Shown piece by piece: positions 25,501 to 35,000 of a stretch of DNA of 35,419 bases. Both the position numbers and the translations under genes were made by a program. Position 1 is the stretch's first letter, and every line of letters begins with the position of its first letter. A model generated the notes under the pieces. That model was not told where the DNA came from, ran no database searches, and saw only the letters and a program-made list of their open reading frames with translations. Source of the DNA: Planctomycetaceae bacterium (GTDB lineage: Bacteria > Planctomycetota > Planctomycetia > Planctomycetales > Planctomycetaceae). The stretch is from NCBI GenBank assembly GCA_027489895.1, contig JAIXZD010000071.1, positions 1 through 35,419 of the forward strand, read 5' to 3'.

Positions 25501-26809
25501 GCGGGCCGGTGCTCTGTTCGCCGATCCCGTCTTCCAGTCCGCCGAATCGCTGGATCGTCTGGCTCGCGAGGCCAGTCGCCCGCATGTGCCCGAGTTCTTC
25601 GCCACGCCGCCAACCGCACCCAAATCGATCAAGGTGGATCTGGGGCAGGACGACCTTGCCAAAGTGCTCATGGACCCCGGATTGGGGAATTGGGTCGACG
25701 TGGAAGTTCATGGAGGCGGGGTGCGTCAATTAGGGACGGTCATTATTCGTGACCGATATGTCCGGTTGCGGTGCGTCGCGCCCGATGGCCGCCTGACATC
25801 GTTCATTCCCAGGCAAGTCGATGAATCCTGGATCACCGTAATCAATGGCGGCCTCGATGTGAGCGGCGCGGCGTTCGGCGTCGCGGCGATGGACAAATCG
25901 GGGCGAGACAAGCTGACGCTGCCCAAGTGGTTCTTTCGGCTGGATGGGGCCGATCTGGTCCTGCGAAACAGTCGCGTGCAATCCCCCCTCCAGGGTGGTT
26001 TGCGGACGGAGGGGCTGATTCAAGTGGTGCCCGGGGGAGGAGCGCCCGCGCGACCGGTCCCGCTTTCTGGCAAGAGCTATGTCGTCGTCCGTGACAGCTT
26101 CCTGGCGAGTGCCGGCCCGATCCTTCGCGGCGACTGGGCCGGGCGAACTCTGTTTGTCCGGAACTCGGCCCTGGTCTCGCGCGGTGAGTTGCTCTCGCTG
26201 GCTTATACCGCGAACGCGAACGGCCCCGAATCGCTCGTCGACATGCGAGCCGCGACGTTGGTCGGCTCCGGAGCCGTTGTGCGCGTCGATTCCGGTTCCG
26301 TCCCCGCCGGTCCCGTGCGACCGCTTACGCTCTCTTCGCGCGGCTGCCTGTTTGCCAGGCCCCTGGTGAAACTCACCGCCAATCGCCCCGCGCCGGCGCT
26401 GCTGCTCGCCTCTTCCGAATCCGTCTCTGGCAAACAGGTGGTGTGGACAGAGGAATCTTGCGGGTACGCTGCCGAGTGGACGAAAGTCATGCTCCGCGAA
26501 GGCGACTCGAAAGACGCGCTGGACTTTGCAGGCTGGGTTCAACGGTGGGGGTCCGACTCCGTCCGAATGCCCCTTTCAGAGCCTTCCGGCGTCCTCTTGC
26601 CCGATTTTCCTGCCGATCTGTCAAGGCTCGATCTGCCCGCTCTCGAACCGCTCGTCGCCTGCCAGGCCGCCAAATGGCTGCAGGGCAAACCGATCGGCGC
26701 GAACATTCCGGGCCTCGCCGGCCGACTGATGCGCAGCACGGCGACCGCACCCTCAGTTCCGGGCAAGACCGGAACGGGCAAACCCGCCAAAGCTCCGGCC
26801 GGGCTGTAA
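22532..26809 (+). CDS. Giant Ser/Thr kinase with extracytoplasmic beta-helix-like domain
   Basis: 1425 residues. The kinase domain (about residues 29-290) has LGKGGMGAVYLA, Lys59 in VALKVL, HRDIKPAN (151-158) and DYMSPEQ. DFG is replaced by DMG (171-173), a change tolerated in many kinases because the Asp is kept. Residues about 300-490 are a disordered, charged linker of Ser, Arg, Asp and Glu. One membrane helix follows at about 496-518 (YVTSALVVSGILSLGVFVVL). The remaining 900 residues face outside and alternate short hydrophobic strands with phrases such as VLLQRCAFRGERI, LIVRDSFFWTQDG, VVRDSFLASAGPI and LFVRNSALVSRGEL, the pattern of a right-handed parallel beta-helix. It may sense or bind an envelope polymer. 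The gene stands alone behind its own promoter. Confidence 0.9.
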   Translation: MSETQPASDDAKPAGQAGSGLPALKRLGKYEIKKLLGKGGMGAVYLAVDTQLKRTVALKVLPKDKAKNPILVKRFHAEAQTAAALRHDNIIMVFEADHADGYDYIAMEYVEGTDAARLLETRGLLPVRRATEIVRQVALALEHASQQGVVHRDIKPANLMIRRDGVVKLADMGLARIIDDTMDTSITRVGTTVGTVDYMSPEQARDSKAADVRSDIYSLGCTWYFLLTGEPPFPAGSLTNKLRAHAEKAPPDPRQINDKIPESVVAILNRMLAKQPKARYQTAADLVADLDRGDNVQRQVTRVLMDDESAEMEPPIAAITRRIVPDESSSDVSTTPDTRSTNGGRKPGQTIEVPDDEADDRPAPRKSKKSRKTGAPEEQPDEAEEPRPRRKSSASSPSPDDEPDFDEPTERRKSRSRPDDSAEADETTGSSRKNRVRAAAAVEEDSVESSGRSRKARAKGDEGESVPSVSKSGKSRSVKETPTESDAEKAAERRSAILFYVTSALVVSGILSLGVFVVLRISRALETPPAIVPVNPFAQGDPLDPAAPNLAVAAVEGDPASGKQPDTAVVGDETPADTVAHVVPNATPSQTEWELDGLPAWPGDVASFPLASTVRRREILVDTIVDGELPYTVINPAISEDDESMALSIKLKGPGPFALRPIDLSRYAGVSLAAASAPIAGSGASASLPAPPLVYVLPASAPSDGKDSPATTILSAGASLEVRHIEFVVDASRFAPDEDLTVLRADAGQVRLEDVRVTVLNQPTGGPTAQVLSLPQGAGAVKAKSVAHVLLQRCAFRGERIAGVATTLAGLDLIVRDSFFWTQDGQPFQFAGTAPDSNLERQVQMRRSTLVSGQDAVQLADSPDRPIKTQFDLRRTLVASTTGGGIAPAIVRLTGWNTAQTRGALGRVYSWKSVDCQYSGFTQWLSMHAAPNEPVTVAGDLASWNERWQSPDSGAVGEFDSEPWLTTPRTRVVQVEPSQMPLRADLPEDRRAGALFADPVFQSAESLDRLAREASRPHVPEFFATPPTAPKSIKVDLGQDDLAKVLMDPGLGNWVDVEVHGGGVRQLGTVIIRDRYVRLRCVAPDGRLTSFIPRQVDESWITVINGGLDVSGAAFGVAAMDKSGRDKLTLPKWFFRLDGADLVLRNSRVQSPLQGGLRTEGLIQVVPGGGAPARPVPLSGKSYVVVRDSFLASAGPILRGDWAGRTLFVRNSALVSRGELLSLAYTANANGPESLVDMRAATLVGSGAVVRVDSGSVPAGPVRPLTLSSRGCLFARPLVKLTANRPAPALLLASSESVSGKQVVWTEESCGYAAEWTKVMLREGDSKDALDFAGWVQRWGSDSVRMPLSEPSGVLLPDFPADLSRLDLPALEPLVACQAAKWLQGKPIGANIPGLAGRLMRSTATAPSVPGKTGTGKPAKAPAGL

Positions 26810-26861
26810 CGCACGCGCCTCGGTAGACGTCTCTGAACGTTCGCTCCGTGCCTCTGCCCAC

Positions 26862-28250
26862 TCAGGACATCAGTTGGGCTTCAAACTCAATGCCCAGTCG
26901 CTTCATCTTCTTGTACAGCGTGGTCCGGTTGATGCCGAGCATCGTCGCCGTATTCTGACGGTTCCAGCCGTTGGCCTGCAGCGCGTCGATAATGATCTGC
27001 CGTTCCGGGTCGGCCAGAGCCGACTTGAGGGCCGTCATTCCCGGACGCATTGCCGACAGTTCCAACGTCTGCCGTCCGTTGCGCACGCATTCCGGCAGGT
27101 CTTCGGGGGTGATCACCGGCTTCTTGCTGAGGACCACCGCGCGTTCGACGACGTTGATCAACTCCCGCACGTTGCCAGGCCAGTCGTACTGCTGCAGCAT
27201 CTGGACGGCCTGCTCGCTGAAGCCGGTCACCTTTTTGCCCGTCTGCTTGCAGAACTCTTGCAGGTAGTGCTGCAGGAGCAGCGCGATGTCGCCCATCCGT
27301 TCCCGCAGTGGTGGCTGCGTCATCGTGATGACATTAATGCGGTAGTAGAGGTCCTGTCGGAACTGGCCTTTGGCGACCATTTCTTCCAGGTTGTTGTTCG
27401 TGGCCAGAACCAGCCGGACATCGACTTTGTGGGTTTTGTTGCCGCCCACCGGTTCAAACTCGCGATCCTGCAGCACCCGCAGCAGCTTGACCTGCAGGCT
27501 GGGCGAGGCCGTCCCGATTTCATCGAGGAACAGCGTCCCACCGTCTGCCTGCAGAAACTTGCCGACCTTGTCGTGGTTCGCGCCGGTAAACGCCCCGGCA
27601 ACGTGACCGAACAATTCACTTTCGAGCAGGGTATCCGGCAGCGAACCACAGGCGACTTCAACGAACGCCTTGTTACGGCGCGTCGAAAGCTGGTGGATCG
27701 CGCGAGCGGTCATCGTCTTTCCGGTCCCGCTTTCGCCCAGAATCAGCACCGTCGTCCGCGTGTCGGCCACGCTTTCGATCAGGTCGTACATCTTGAGCAT
27801 CTTGTAGTCGCGGCCCACGATATTGCCGAGGCCATACCGCTGGTCGAGCTGGGCCTTCAACTGGCGATTCTCGTGGACCAGTTCCCGCTGCCCGAGGGCG
27901 CGGTTGATCGACAGTTCCAGCTCTTCGTCGATGATCGGTTTGGTGAGGTAATCGAACGCCCCCTGGCGAATCGCCATCACCGCGGCGTCGATCGTGCCGA
28001 ACCCGGTGAACAGAATGACGGAGACATCGGGATGCCGTTCGGTCGCGGTCTCCAGCAACTGGAATCCGTCGGCATCGGGCAGATTCACGTCGCAGAGCAC
28101 CACTTCAAAGGGGTACTCGGCCATTCGCTCCAGTGCTTCCTGGCAGGAACGGGCGGTTTCCGTCCGATGTCCGAGGCCTCGCAGGTAGTCGGCCATCGAC
28201 TCGAGAATGCCTTTGTCGTCATCCACCAGCAGCAGGTTTCCAGGACGCAT
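26862..28250 (-). CDS. NtrC-family sigma-54-dependent response regulator
   Basis: 462 residues from the ATG at 28248-28250. The open frame continues upstream, but homology begins at [12 protein letters not shown]. Domains: receiver (about 1-120) with acidic pocket Asp10-12, phospho-acceptor Asp54 in [11 protein letters not shown] and Lys104; AAA+ (about 142-375) with Walker A GESGTGKT (172-179), GAFTGA loop (219-224) that contacts sigma-54, and FLDEIG (241-246); C-terminal Fis-type helix-turn-helix [26 protein letters not shown]. All key residues are present, so it should activate sigma-54 promoters after phosphorylation. No histidine kinase gene is next to it; the partner must be elsewhere. 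It is read towards the giant kinase gene (52 nt between stops) and away from the GrpE-like gene. Confidence 0.95.
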   Translation of the reverse strand: MRPGNLLLVDDDKGILESMADYLRGLGHRTETARSCQEALERMAEYPFEVVLCDVNLPDADGFQLLETATERHPDVSVILFTGFGTIDAAVMAIRQGAFDYLTKPIIDEELELSINRALGQRELVHENRQLKAQLDQRYGLGNIVGRDYKMLKMYDLIESVADTRTTVLILGESGTGKTMTARAIHQLSTRRNKAFVEVACGSLPDTLLESELFGHVAGAFTGANHDKVGKFLQADGGTLFLDEIGTASPSLQVKLLRVLQDREFEPVGGNKTHKVDVRLVLATNNNLEEMVAKGQFRQDLYYRINVITMTQPPLRERMGDIALLLQHYLQEFCKQTGKKVTGFSEQAVQMLQQYDWPGNVRELINVVERAVVLSKKPVITPEDLPECVRNGRQTLELSAMRPGMTALKSALADPERQIIIDALQANGWNRQNTATMLGINRTTLYKKMKRLGIEFEAQLMS

Positions 28251-28443
28251 CGTGTTTCGCTCTCGGATGTGGGTTCGAAGATCGCACCTCCGGCCCCAGA
28301 CCAGGCGCCTTCCCGGAACGGACCAAGGGGCCGAACCTGAGAGGGCGATGGCGGAACGACAGGCAGTGCGACGAAATGAACTGGGGAATTCGACCGGCAC
28401 ATCGCGAGGGAGGGGTGCGACGTACGGTGTCCGCGAATTGGAC

Positions 28444-28473
28444 GACCAGTCCCCCATCCGTTGGGGTCTGGTC
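28444..28473. other. Stable hairpin GACCAGTCCCC / GGGGTCTGGTC
   Basis: Ten pairs with one T-T mismatch and an 8-nt loop. There is no T-run on either side, so it is not a classical terminator. It would lie in the long leader of the NtrC-type gene if transcription starts beyond it. Confidence 0.5.
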
Positions 28474-28765
28474 ACTAGGCTGGAAGCCACTTGAGAGGGT
28501 ACGGAAACCTAGACCACAGGTTGCCAATGGTCAACAAGCGCTCCCTCAGATTTGTTGAATTCTGGCATCCTGGCGCGCAACGTGAGTTGGAAACGCCACA
28601 TGGGGGCGGGAAAATCGGGAGCCGGTAGCGTCAGCGCCCAGAGGTCCGCCAATCCCGTTCATGAACGCCGCCGCGGACTGGGCGGCGGGTAGGGTGATCC
28701 GGTTAAATGAGTCTTCTGAAAAGCGTTCATCTCTGGATGACAGTTCTGGATGGCAGGTCAGACTC

Positions 28766-28779
28766 CCTGTGATCACAGG
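28766..28779. promoter_or_regulatory. Palindromic operator candidate CCTGTGATCACAGG
   Basis: A perfect 14-bp palindrome 29 nt before the GrpE-like ATG. The half-site TGTGA is that of CRP/FNR-type regulators, but the usual 6-nt (CRP) or 4-nt (FNR) centre is missing, so the regulator is unknown. The site would overlap the start of the leader or the promoter. Confidence 0.4.
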
Positions 28780-28808
28780 CGGGTTTCACTCCCGGACGAG
28801 GCGATGGC

Positions 28809-29582
28809 ATGGGCTGGCTACTGGGACGCAAAACCGAATCGCCGGAGAGCCAGTCTCCACCAGACGCCTCGTCTGCTAGCCTGCCCCCGAACGGCCTGAC
28901 CGCGCGAGAGTTGCCTGCGCCCAGTCTCCCGGGCGATCTCGCCCCCCCGACTGTCGGTGATGTGCAACCCGAAGCATCGCTCGTCGAGTCCTCTGCCAGC
29001 GACCAGCACCAGGGCGAACCGTCCGCCCCAACACCGTCAGTCCCCACCGCAAACAACCCGGAGTTCGTTCGCCCAGCGCTCGACGAACTGTTCGCGATTC
29101 AGAAACGGCAAGCGGAAGAGTTGGCCCGGTTGAGGGAATTGTTCGAGTCGCGCCTGCGCAGCGACGACGTGCAGAATCGTTCGCTGGACCGCCTGCTGGA
29201 TGAACTGCGCGACTACAAGGCCAACTTCGTCCGGCAGCAGTGGCAGCCCTTGCTGCGCGAGGTGATCGATTGCCACGACTTCGCCGCGAAGGAATCCCAG
29301 CGGCTCTCGGCCGCCGAATCGACAGCCCCGGAATCGAGTTCCTCGCTCGGGGTTTTGCGGCAAATGCTGCTCGACCTGTTGTCCCGGTATGATATTGAAC
29401 CCTACCGTCATGAGAGCGAGCTGTTCGACGCGAAGTGGCAGCAGTGCATCAAGACGGTTCTGTCCAGCAATCCGGAAGACGACAAACGGATCGCCGAACA
29501 GGGCGTCCCCGGCTTTCGGCAGGGCGAGCAACTCGTGCGTCGCGAACAGGTCGTGGTTTACAAATTCAAATCTGGCTCATGA
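28809..29582 (+). CDS. GrpE-like nucleotide exchange factor with long N-terminal arm
   Basis: 257 residues, ATG 28809 after GAGG (28798-28801). Residues 1-85 are Pro/Ser/Glu-rich and probably disordered. A long helix follows (PALDELFAIQKRQAEELARLRELFESRL to RSLDRLLDELRDYKANF), then FVRQQWQPLLREVIDCHDF, which aligns with the four-helix part of GrpE, and a C-terminal beta-domain ending IAEQGVPGFRQGEQLVRREQVVVYKF, matching the GrpE wing (V..G....G..IR.A.V.V). GrpE opens the Hsp70 nucleotide pocket so ADP can leave. The next gene, 93 nt away, is an unusual Hsp70, so this is probably its dedicated exchange factor and not the housekeeping GrpE. Confidence 0.82.
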   Translation: MGWLLGRKTESPESQSPPDASSASLPPNGLTARELPAPSLPGDLAPPTVGDVQPEASLVESSASDQHQGEPSAPTPSVPTANNPEFVRPALDELFAIQKRQAEELARLRELFESRLRSDDVQNRSLDRLLDELRDYKANFVRQQWQPLLREVIDCHDFAAKESQRLSAAESTAPESSSSLGVLRQMLLDLLSRYDIEPYRHESELFDAKWQQCIKTVLSSNPEDDKRIAEQGVPGFRQGEQLVRREQVVVYKFKSGS

Positions 29583-29675
29583 ACTCCGCACAAAAGCACG
29601 GCCCCATGGTTCAATGACCTCGGGGCAGGCGATTGACCGCGAACACTCTCGAATCCATTCACTGGAAAGCCCGTC

Positions 29676-31310
29676 ATGGCGGAATTGACCAAAGTCTTCG
29701 GCATTGACCTCGGGACCACCTACTCCGCGGTCGCCTCGATCGACGAATACGACCGGGCCACGATTGTGCCCAACGACATCAACGAGCCGACCACGCCTTC
29801 GGTGGTCTACTTCGAAAGCCCCGAGCATGTCGTGGTTGGCGTCGAGGCCAAAAACATGGCCGAGATCGAACCCGAGCGCGTGGTCCAGTTCGTGAAACGG
29901 TTCATGGGCCGCAACGACGAGTTTCTCTTCGAATTCGAAGGCAAAGCGTTCCAGCCCGAAGAAGTCTCGGCCATCATTCTGAAGGCGCTCGTCGAGAAGG
30001 CGCAGCAGAATGTCGCTGCCCCGATTCAGGACGTGGTGATCACCGTCCCGGCCTACTTCGACGACGCGCAGCGGACCGCCACGAAAAACGCCGGACGCCT
30101 CGCCGGGCTGAACGTGCTCGACATCGTCAACGAGCCGATCGCCGCCGCCTTGGCGTACGGCGTCCAGGCGGGCGGAAAAGCTGAAACGATTCTCGTGTAC
30201 GACCTGGGCGGCGGGACGTTCGATGTCAGCGTGATCGCCGTCGGTCCCGAGGGTGTCAAAATTCTCGTGACGGGCGGCAACCATGAACTGGGCGGCAAAG
30301 ACTGGGACGACCGCCTGATGGTCTACCTCGCCAGCTCGTTCGAGCAGGAGCATGGCGTCAACCCGCTCACCGATGCGCATGCCCACCAGGAACTCCGCTC
30401 CAAGGCCGAGTCCACCAAGAAACGGCTGACCCAGAAACTGAAAGACCCCTTCACCTTCTCGTTCTCTGGAAAACACAGTCGCATCGAAGTGACACGCGAA
30501 AAGTTCGAGGAACTGACGGCCGACCTCCTCAACCTCAGCATTCAGACCACACGCGACACGCTTCACGAACTGGAACTGAAAACCGGAAAAAAGCAGATCG
30601 ACCGCATCCTGCTGGTTGGGGGCAGCAGTCGCATGCCGATGGTGAAGGCTCGCGTCGACCAGGAATTTGGTCTCGCCAGCGACATTCATGACCCCGACGA
30701 ATGCGTCGCCAAAGGGGCGGCCATCTGGGCCGTCAAACGCAAGATCGACAGCCTCGCCTCGGATGTGGGCTACAACCCGCAAACGGGCGAAGGCAACAAG
30801 GCCGCGTTCACCCAAGCCCTCGAACAGCAGATCGAAACCGTCCGCAACCGCGACTTTTACCTCGCGCTACCGGGCAAGGCCGGCGTCAACGTCTCGTCCC
30901 ACACCTATGGGATTCTCGCGTACGACCAGGGCGTCGAAATCGTCGCGCCGCTCCTGCCGAAGAACACCGAGATTCCGTTCACCTATGAATCGGGCGATTC
31001 CCAGTTCGGCACCGCGCACGCGAACCAGTCGACCATTGAACTGATCCTGATGGAAGCGGACGGCGACTCGCTCGACCCCGCGCAATGCAAGGAGATCGGG
31101 CGCGGTTCGGTCCAGTTGCCGCGCGGTGTCCCGAAAGGCTCGGCCGTCAAGATCCGGTTCAAGTACGACGACGACGGCACAATGTCGCTGGGCGCGAAGG
31201 AACTGTCGACCAACAGCGAGTGCGAGGTGCACATCGTCCGGGCCGGGGTAATGGACGAAGCCGCCGTGGAAGCCGCGGGAAATCAGCTCGCCGTCCTGAC
31301 AACCAGTTGA
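29676..31310 (+). CDS. Short DnaK-like Hsp70 chaperone with altered linker
   Basis: 544 residues against about 640 in DnaK. The ATPase domain is complete (about 1-375): GIDLGTTYSAVASI, VVITVPAYFDDAQRTATKNAGRLAGL, VYDLGGGTFDVSVI and RILLVGGSSRMPMV. Beyond it the conserved hydrophobic linker (VLLLDVTPLSLG in DnaK) is missing. In its place stands a roughly 45-residue segment, partly helical (AFTQALEQQIETVRNRDFYLALPG), then a divergent beta substrate domain (HTYGILAYDQGVEIVAPLLPKNTEIPFTY). The alpha-helical lid and EEVD-like tail are absent; the protein ends soon after VHIVRAG. It resembles HscC-type or other specialised Hsp70s. It follows a GrpE-like gene, and no J-domain gene is in the window. 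Confidence 0.93.
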   Translation: MAELTKVFGIDLGTTYSAVASIDEYDRATIVPNDINEPTTPSVVYFESPEHVVVGVEAKNMAEIEPERVVQFVKRFMGRNDEFLFEFEGKAFQPEEVSAIILKALVEKAQQNVAAPIQDVVITVPAYFDDAQRTATKNAGRLAGLNVLDIVNEPIAAALAYGVQAGGKAETILVYDLGGGTFDVSVIAVGPEGVKILVTGGNHELGGKDWDDRLMVYLASSFEQEHGVNPLTDAHAHQELRSKAESTKKRLTQKLKDPFTFSFSGKHSRIEVTREKFEELTADLLNLSIQTTRDTLHELELKTGKKQIDRILLVGGSSRMPMVKARVDQEFGLASDIHDPDECVAKGAAIWAVKRKIDSLASDVGYNPQTGEGNKAAFTQALEQQIETVRNRDFYLALPGKAGVNVSSHTYGILAYDQGVEIVAPLLPKNTEIPFTYESGDSQFGTAHANQSTIELILMEADGDSLDPAQCKEIGRGSVQLPRGVPKGSAVKIRFKYDDDGTMSLGAKELSTNSECEVHIVRAGVMDEAAVEAAGNQLAVLTTS

Positions 31311-31667
31311 ACCAAGGGAACACAGGCGGGTGGCCCAGCGCACCCCGCTCTGCCATACGCCGTTCCTGAACTTCTCGTCATCTTGAGAGCAGGCACCCCA
31401 GAGTCGTGGGAACGACTTGACCGCTGGGCGCTACCATCCTAAATTCGCGGACCCGGAAAGTTTGCCAGAGCCTGTGGTTCTGTGGGCAATCCGGGGTGGA
31501 GTGAGGACCGGTGAACTGCCGATACTCCTTGCTATCCCAGGACGGCCGGTTTTGACGGATCAACCGGTTGTTCATGTCCGACAGGTGGCGAACCCTCGCT
31601 GGGTTGCTGCGTCTGAGCGAGACAGGCCGGTTTCGATCGGCTCTCCGCAGCGACTTTCCGTCAAGAC
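31311..31667. other. Intergenic 357 nt before tRNA-Cys
   Basis: It contains a small hairpin, AGTCGT-GGGA-ACGACT (31402-31417), of dispersed-repeat appearance. No terminator with a T-run follows the Hsp70 gene. Small frames here have no recognisable protein features. No clear promoter is visible for the tRNA. Confidence 0.5.
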
Positions 31668-31739
31668 GGCGCCGTAGCCAAGTGGTAAGGCAGTGGATTG
31701 CAAATCCACCACCCCCCGGTTCGAATCCGGGCGGCGCCT
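31668..31739 (+). tRNA. tRNA-Cys (GCA)
   Basis: A full cloverleaf: acceptor GGCGCCG (31668-31674) with CGGCGCC (31732-31738), anticodon stem GTGGA/TCCAC (31693-31697/31705-31709), loop TTGCAAA with anticodon GCA at 31700-31702, and T-loop TTCGAAT. The discriminator base is U (31739), as expected for tRNA-Cys. CCA is not encoded. A short T-run (31746-31752) follows. Confidence 0.97.
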
Positions 31740-31798
31740 CTAAGTTGTTTTTCGATCGACTGTTGTGGCGACCATGTCGCCTCAGTTGGGTCTCACTC

Positions 31799-31836
31799 AA
31801 AACCCCTCGCCAATCGACTGGCTGGAGGGGTTTTTG
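31799..31836 (+). terminator. Rho-independent terminator downstream of tRNA-Cys
   Basis: AAAACCCCTC pairs with GAGGGGTTTT around a loop that is itself partly paired (GCCA with TGGC). A run of five T follows (31831-31835). It ends the tRNA transcript and, because of the A-run on its left, could also work in reverse. The remaining 230 nt to the next gene show no other signal. Confidence 0.85.
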
Positions 31837-32069
31837 ATTTTGAATTCTGGTCCGCAGTGCTCTTCTGCCTGCCACACACCAAAGGCCCTTGTCGCGAAAT
31901 CGCGACTGAGGGATTTCCCGACTCTTCCGAACGGGCGGATTCTGCCGATCTTTCCAAGAAGGCCGGTCTCTCGAAGGTGTCACACTGCGCACCTCTGTCC
32001 CCCGGCCCAGAATCTTGTCGCCGCCATGGTCTATGAAACTCCGTCCGTGCTCTTCCGGAACGATCGCGT

Positions 32070-35000
32070 ATGTCGTTGGCTACCACGTTCGAACAGGGGC
32101 TGAAGCTGCATCGCGCAGGCGACCTCGTTCGCGCGGAAGAGAAGTTCCGTAAGGTGCTGCGGATCGATGCCTCGCACGCCGACACCCTGCACCAGATGGG
32201 ATTTCTCGAACAGCAGCGCGGGCGGATTCCTGAAGCGACCGGGTTCCTCGAACGTGCGGTGGCCGCCAAGCCGACCAACGCCATCTTTCGAGGGAACCTG
32301 GGCAGCGCGTACAAACTTCAAGGGCGGGTCGATGACGCGATCACCTGTTACCGGGAAGCGATCCGTCTGCAACCAGGCCTCGCCGACGCGCACTACAACC
32401 TCGGGTTGACGCTCGATCAAGCCGGGGACCGGGCCGGTGCGATTCGCTGTTACCAGCAGGCCCTCGCGATCCAGCCAGGCTCCGTCGAAGCGCTCAACAA
32501 TCTGGGGAACGCGCTCAGTCTGGAACGGCGGTTTGACGAGTCGGCCGACTGCTTCGCCACGGCGCTCCGTCTGCGGCCGGGCCACGCCCAGGCGCACATG
32601 AATCTGGGAATCAACTGGCTCAACGCCGGTCGGTTTGCCGAAGCCGCGAGGGAACTGGCCCGCGCAACGGAACTGGCCCCCCTCGAAGGGACCGCCTGGC
32701 TGCAACTGGGCATCGCTCGTCTGAAACTCGGGGCGAACGACGAGTCGATCGCCGCCCTGACTCGCGCGACCGAACTCCTGCCGACAACGGCCCTCGCCTG
32801 GTCCCGCCTCGGTCTGACACTGATCGTCGCAGGGAAAAATCAAGCTGCAATCGACCCCCTGCGCCGCGCCCTGGCCCTGAACCCGTCAGACGCGGAAGCC
32901 TGGAATCTGCTCGGTCTCGCGGAGTCGGGGCTGGGCCGACCAGCACTCGCCGTCGAGCATTTTCAGCGCTCTGTCGCGCTGGCCCCTCAGGGGGAGGCCG
33001 TCTGGGCCAGCCTGGGCACCTGTCTGCAATCGCTGGCACGGCATACCGAGGCAATTGCCGCCTATGACCGCGCCCTCGTCCTCAATCCGTGCTCTGCCGA
33101 AACACACTACAACCGGGCCAACAGCGTTCGCAGTCTCGGTCGATTCACCGAAGCTCTCGCAGGCTTCGATCGGGCGATCGAACTGCGGCCCGACTTCGCG
33201 ACCGCCCACCTCAACCGCGGAACCATGCTTGAGGCGACGGGCCGTCCGGACGAGGCGCGGGCCGCCTTCGAGCTGGCCAACACCTGCGACCCCAACCTCG
33301 CCGACCCGTTGCCGAATCTGGGACTGATGGCCAAGGCCGCAGGCGACCTGATCGCCGCAACCCGCTACCTCGACGAGTCACTCGCGCGGAAGCCACAACC
33401 GCTCGTCCGTGTGTTTCGCGACACCCTGCTCCCGCCGATCTACGACTCGGCCCAGCAGATCGACTCCACACGCCGAGACTTCTCGCAACGGCTCGACAGC
33501 CTGCTCGCGGCCGACCTGCGACTCGACCCCGATCGCGACCTCTTCCCCAGCACCTTCTACCTGCCCTATCAGGGATACGATGATCGTGGCCTGCACGAAC
33601 AGTTGGCCCGTCTTTACTGCCAATGCACCGGTCGTCCGTTCGCATCGACGGAACTCGACCAAACCACCGGCTCACCGCAGTCACTTGGAACCAGCGAAAA
33701 ACTCCGCGTCGGGTTCATCTCGCGGTTCTTCTACAACCACACGATCGCGCGCCTGTCGGAAGGCCTTGTCCGGAATCTGCCTCGCGACCGCTTCGAAGTC
33801 CACGTCCTGGCGATGGGGGCGGCCGACGATGAAATGAACGCCCGCATGCGGGCCGCGGGCGACCAGTACCACGCCGTCCCGCCCGACCTCGTCGTCGCCC
33901 GCGACCGGATCCGACAACTCGAACTCGATGTCCTGTTTTACACGGACATCGGCATGGACCCGTTCACGTACTCGCTGGCCTTCACCCGGTTGGCACCGGT
34001 GCAGTGCGTCACCTGGGGGCATCCGGTGACTACCGGCATCCCTAACATCGACTGGTTTGTTTCCAGCGAACTGATCGAACCCGACGGCGCCCAGTCGCAC
34101 TACTCCGAACGACTCGCGCTGTTGCCGCACCTCCCCGTCAGCTACGACCGCCCCACGCTTCCGGCCACGCGCCGCACGCGGCAGGAGTTGGGGCTGCTGG
34201 GCGGCGATTCGCCCATCACCGACACGACGACGCTCTATGTCTGCCCCCAGAGCCTGTTCAAATTCCATCCCGACTTCGATTCACTTTTGCGCTCGATTCT
34301 CGAACGCGATCCGAATGGCGTCGTGCTCTGCATCGCCCCCAAGCAACAGGGCTGGGTCGACACTCTGCAACGACGGTTCGCGCAAACGCTGGGATCCGTG
34401 TCCAATCGGATCTGGTTTGCTCCCGGTCGAGGCCAGGCCGAGTTTCTGGAGCTGCTCGCCGCCTGCGATGTGATGCTCGATCCGCTGCACTTTGGCGGCG
34501 GCAACACCTCGTTTGAAGCGCTAGCGCAGGGCTTGCCCATCATCACGCTCCCCTCAGCGTTCATGCGGGGACGGGTGACGCTGGGCTGCTACCGGCAGTT
34601 GGGTCTCACCGACTGCATCGCCGGAACGCGAGACGAGTACGTCGACCTGGCCGTGCGCTTCGGTCGAGATGCCGCTCTGAGAGCTCAATTCCGTGAACGA
34701 CTGCTGGGTGCGGGGAATCGACTGTTTAACACCAACGCGGGAGTCGACGACCTCGCCAGTTTTCTGGAGTGCGCGGCCCGGTCCGCGGGAGACAAGACCA
34801 TGTCGAACCAGACTTCGAACGTTTATCGCACCGCCGTTTCGCCCGAGGCCGCGCCCACGGTCCTCTCGCTGTCCTTGCACGGCAACTCTTCAGCCCATCC
34901 CCCCGCGACAGGAGCCGTCGCGTCCACGCTGGCGGCCCCCCAGGTCGTCGCGCCGACGTTAGGAGACGTTCTCAAAACCTGCACCTGTCCCGCATGCGGG

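Larger units (their letters stand above)
28251..28808. other. Divergent intergenic region, 558 nt, with hairpin and palindrome
   Basis: It lies between the NtrC-type gene (minus) and the GrpE-like gene (plus). It holds a strong imperfect hairpin at 28444-28473 and a perfect 14-bp palindrome at 28766-28779. At 28477-28488 AGGCTGGAAGCC repeats the core of the dispersed inverted repeat, perhaps a decayed half copy. No -24/-12 site with correct spacing and no CIRCE element is found. Frames in this stretch are judged non-coding. Confidence 0.5.

Noticed and set aside
26874-28340. 488-codon plus-strand frame
   Set aside because: Antisense shadow of the NtrC-type gene with no recognisable domain; high-GC third-position bias explains it.
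29577-30815. 412-codon minus-strand frame
   Set aside because: Antisense shadow of the Hsp70-like gene.
31417-31677. Small protein genes before tRNA-Cys
   Set aside because: Frames overlap the tRNA, have no ribosome-binding site and no protein-like features.
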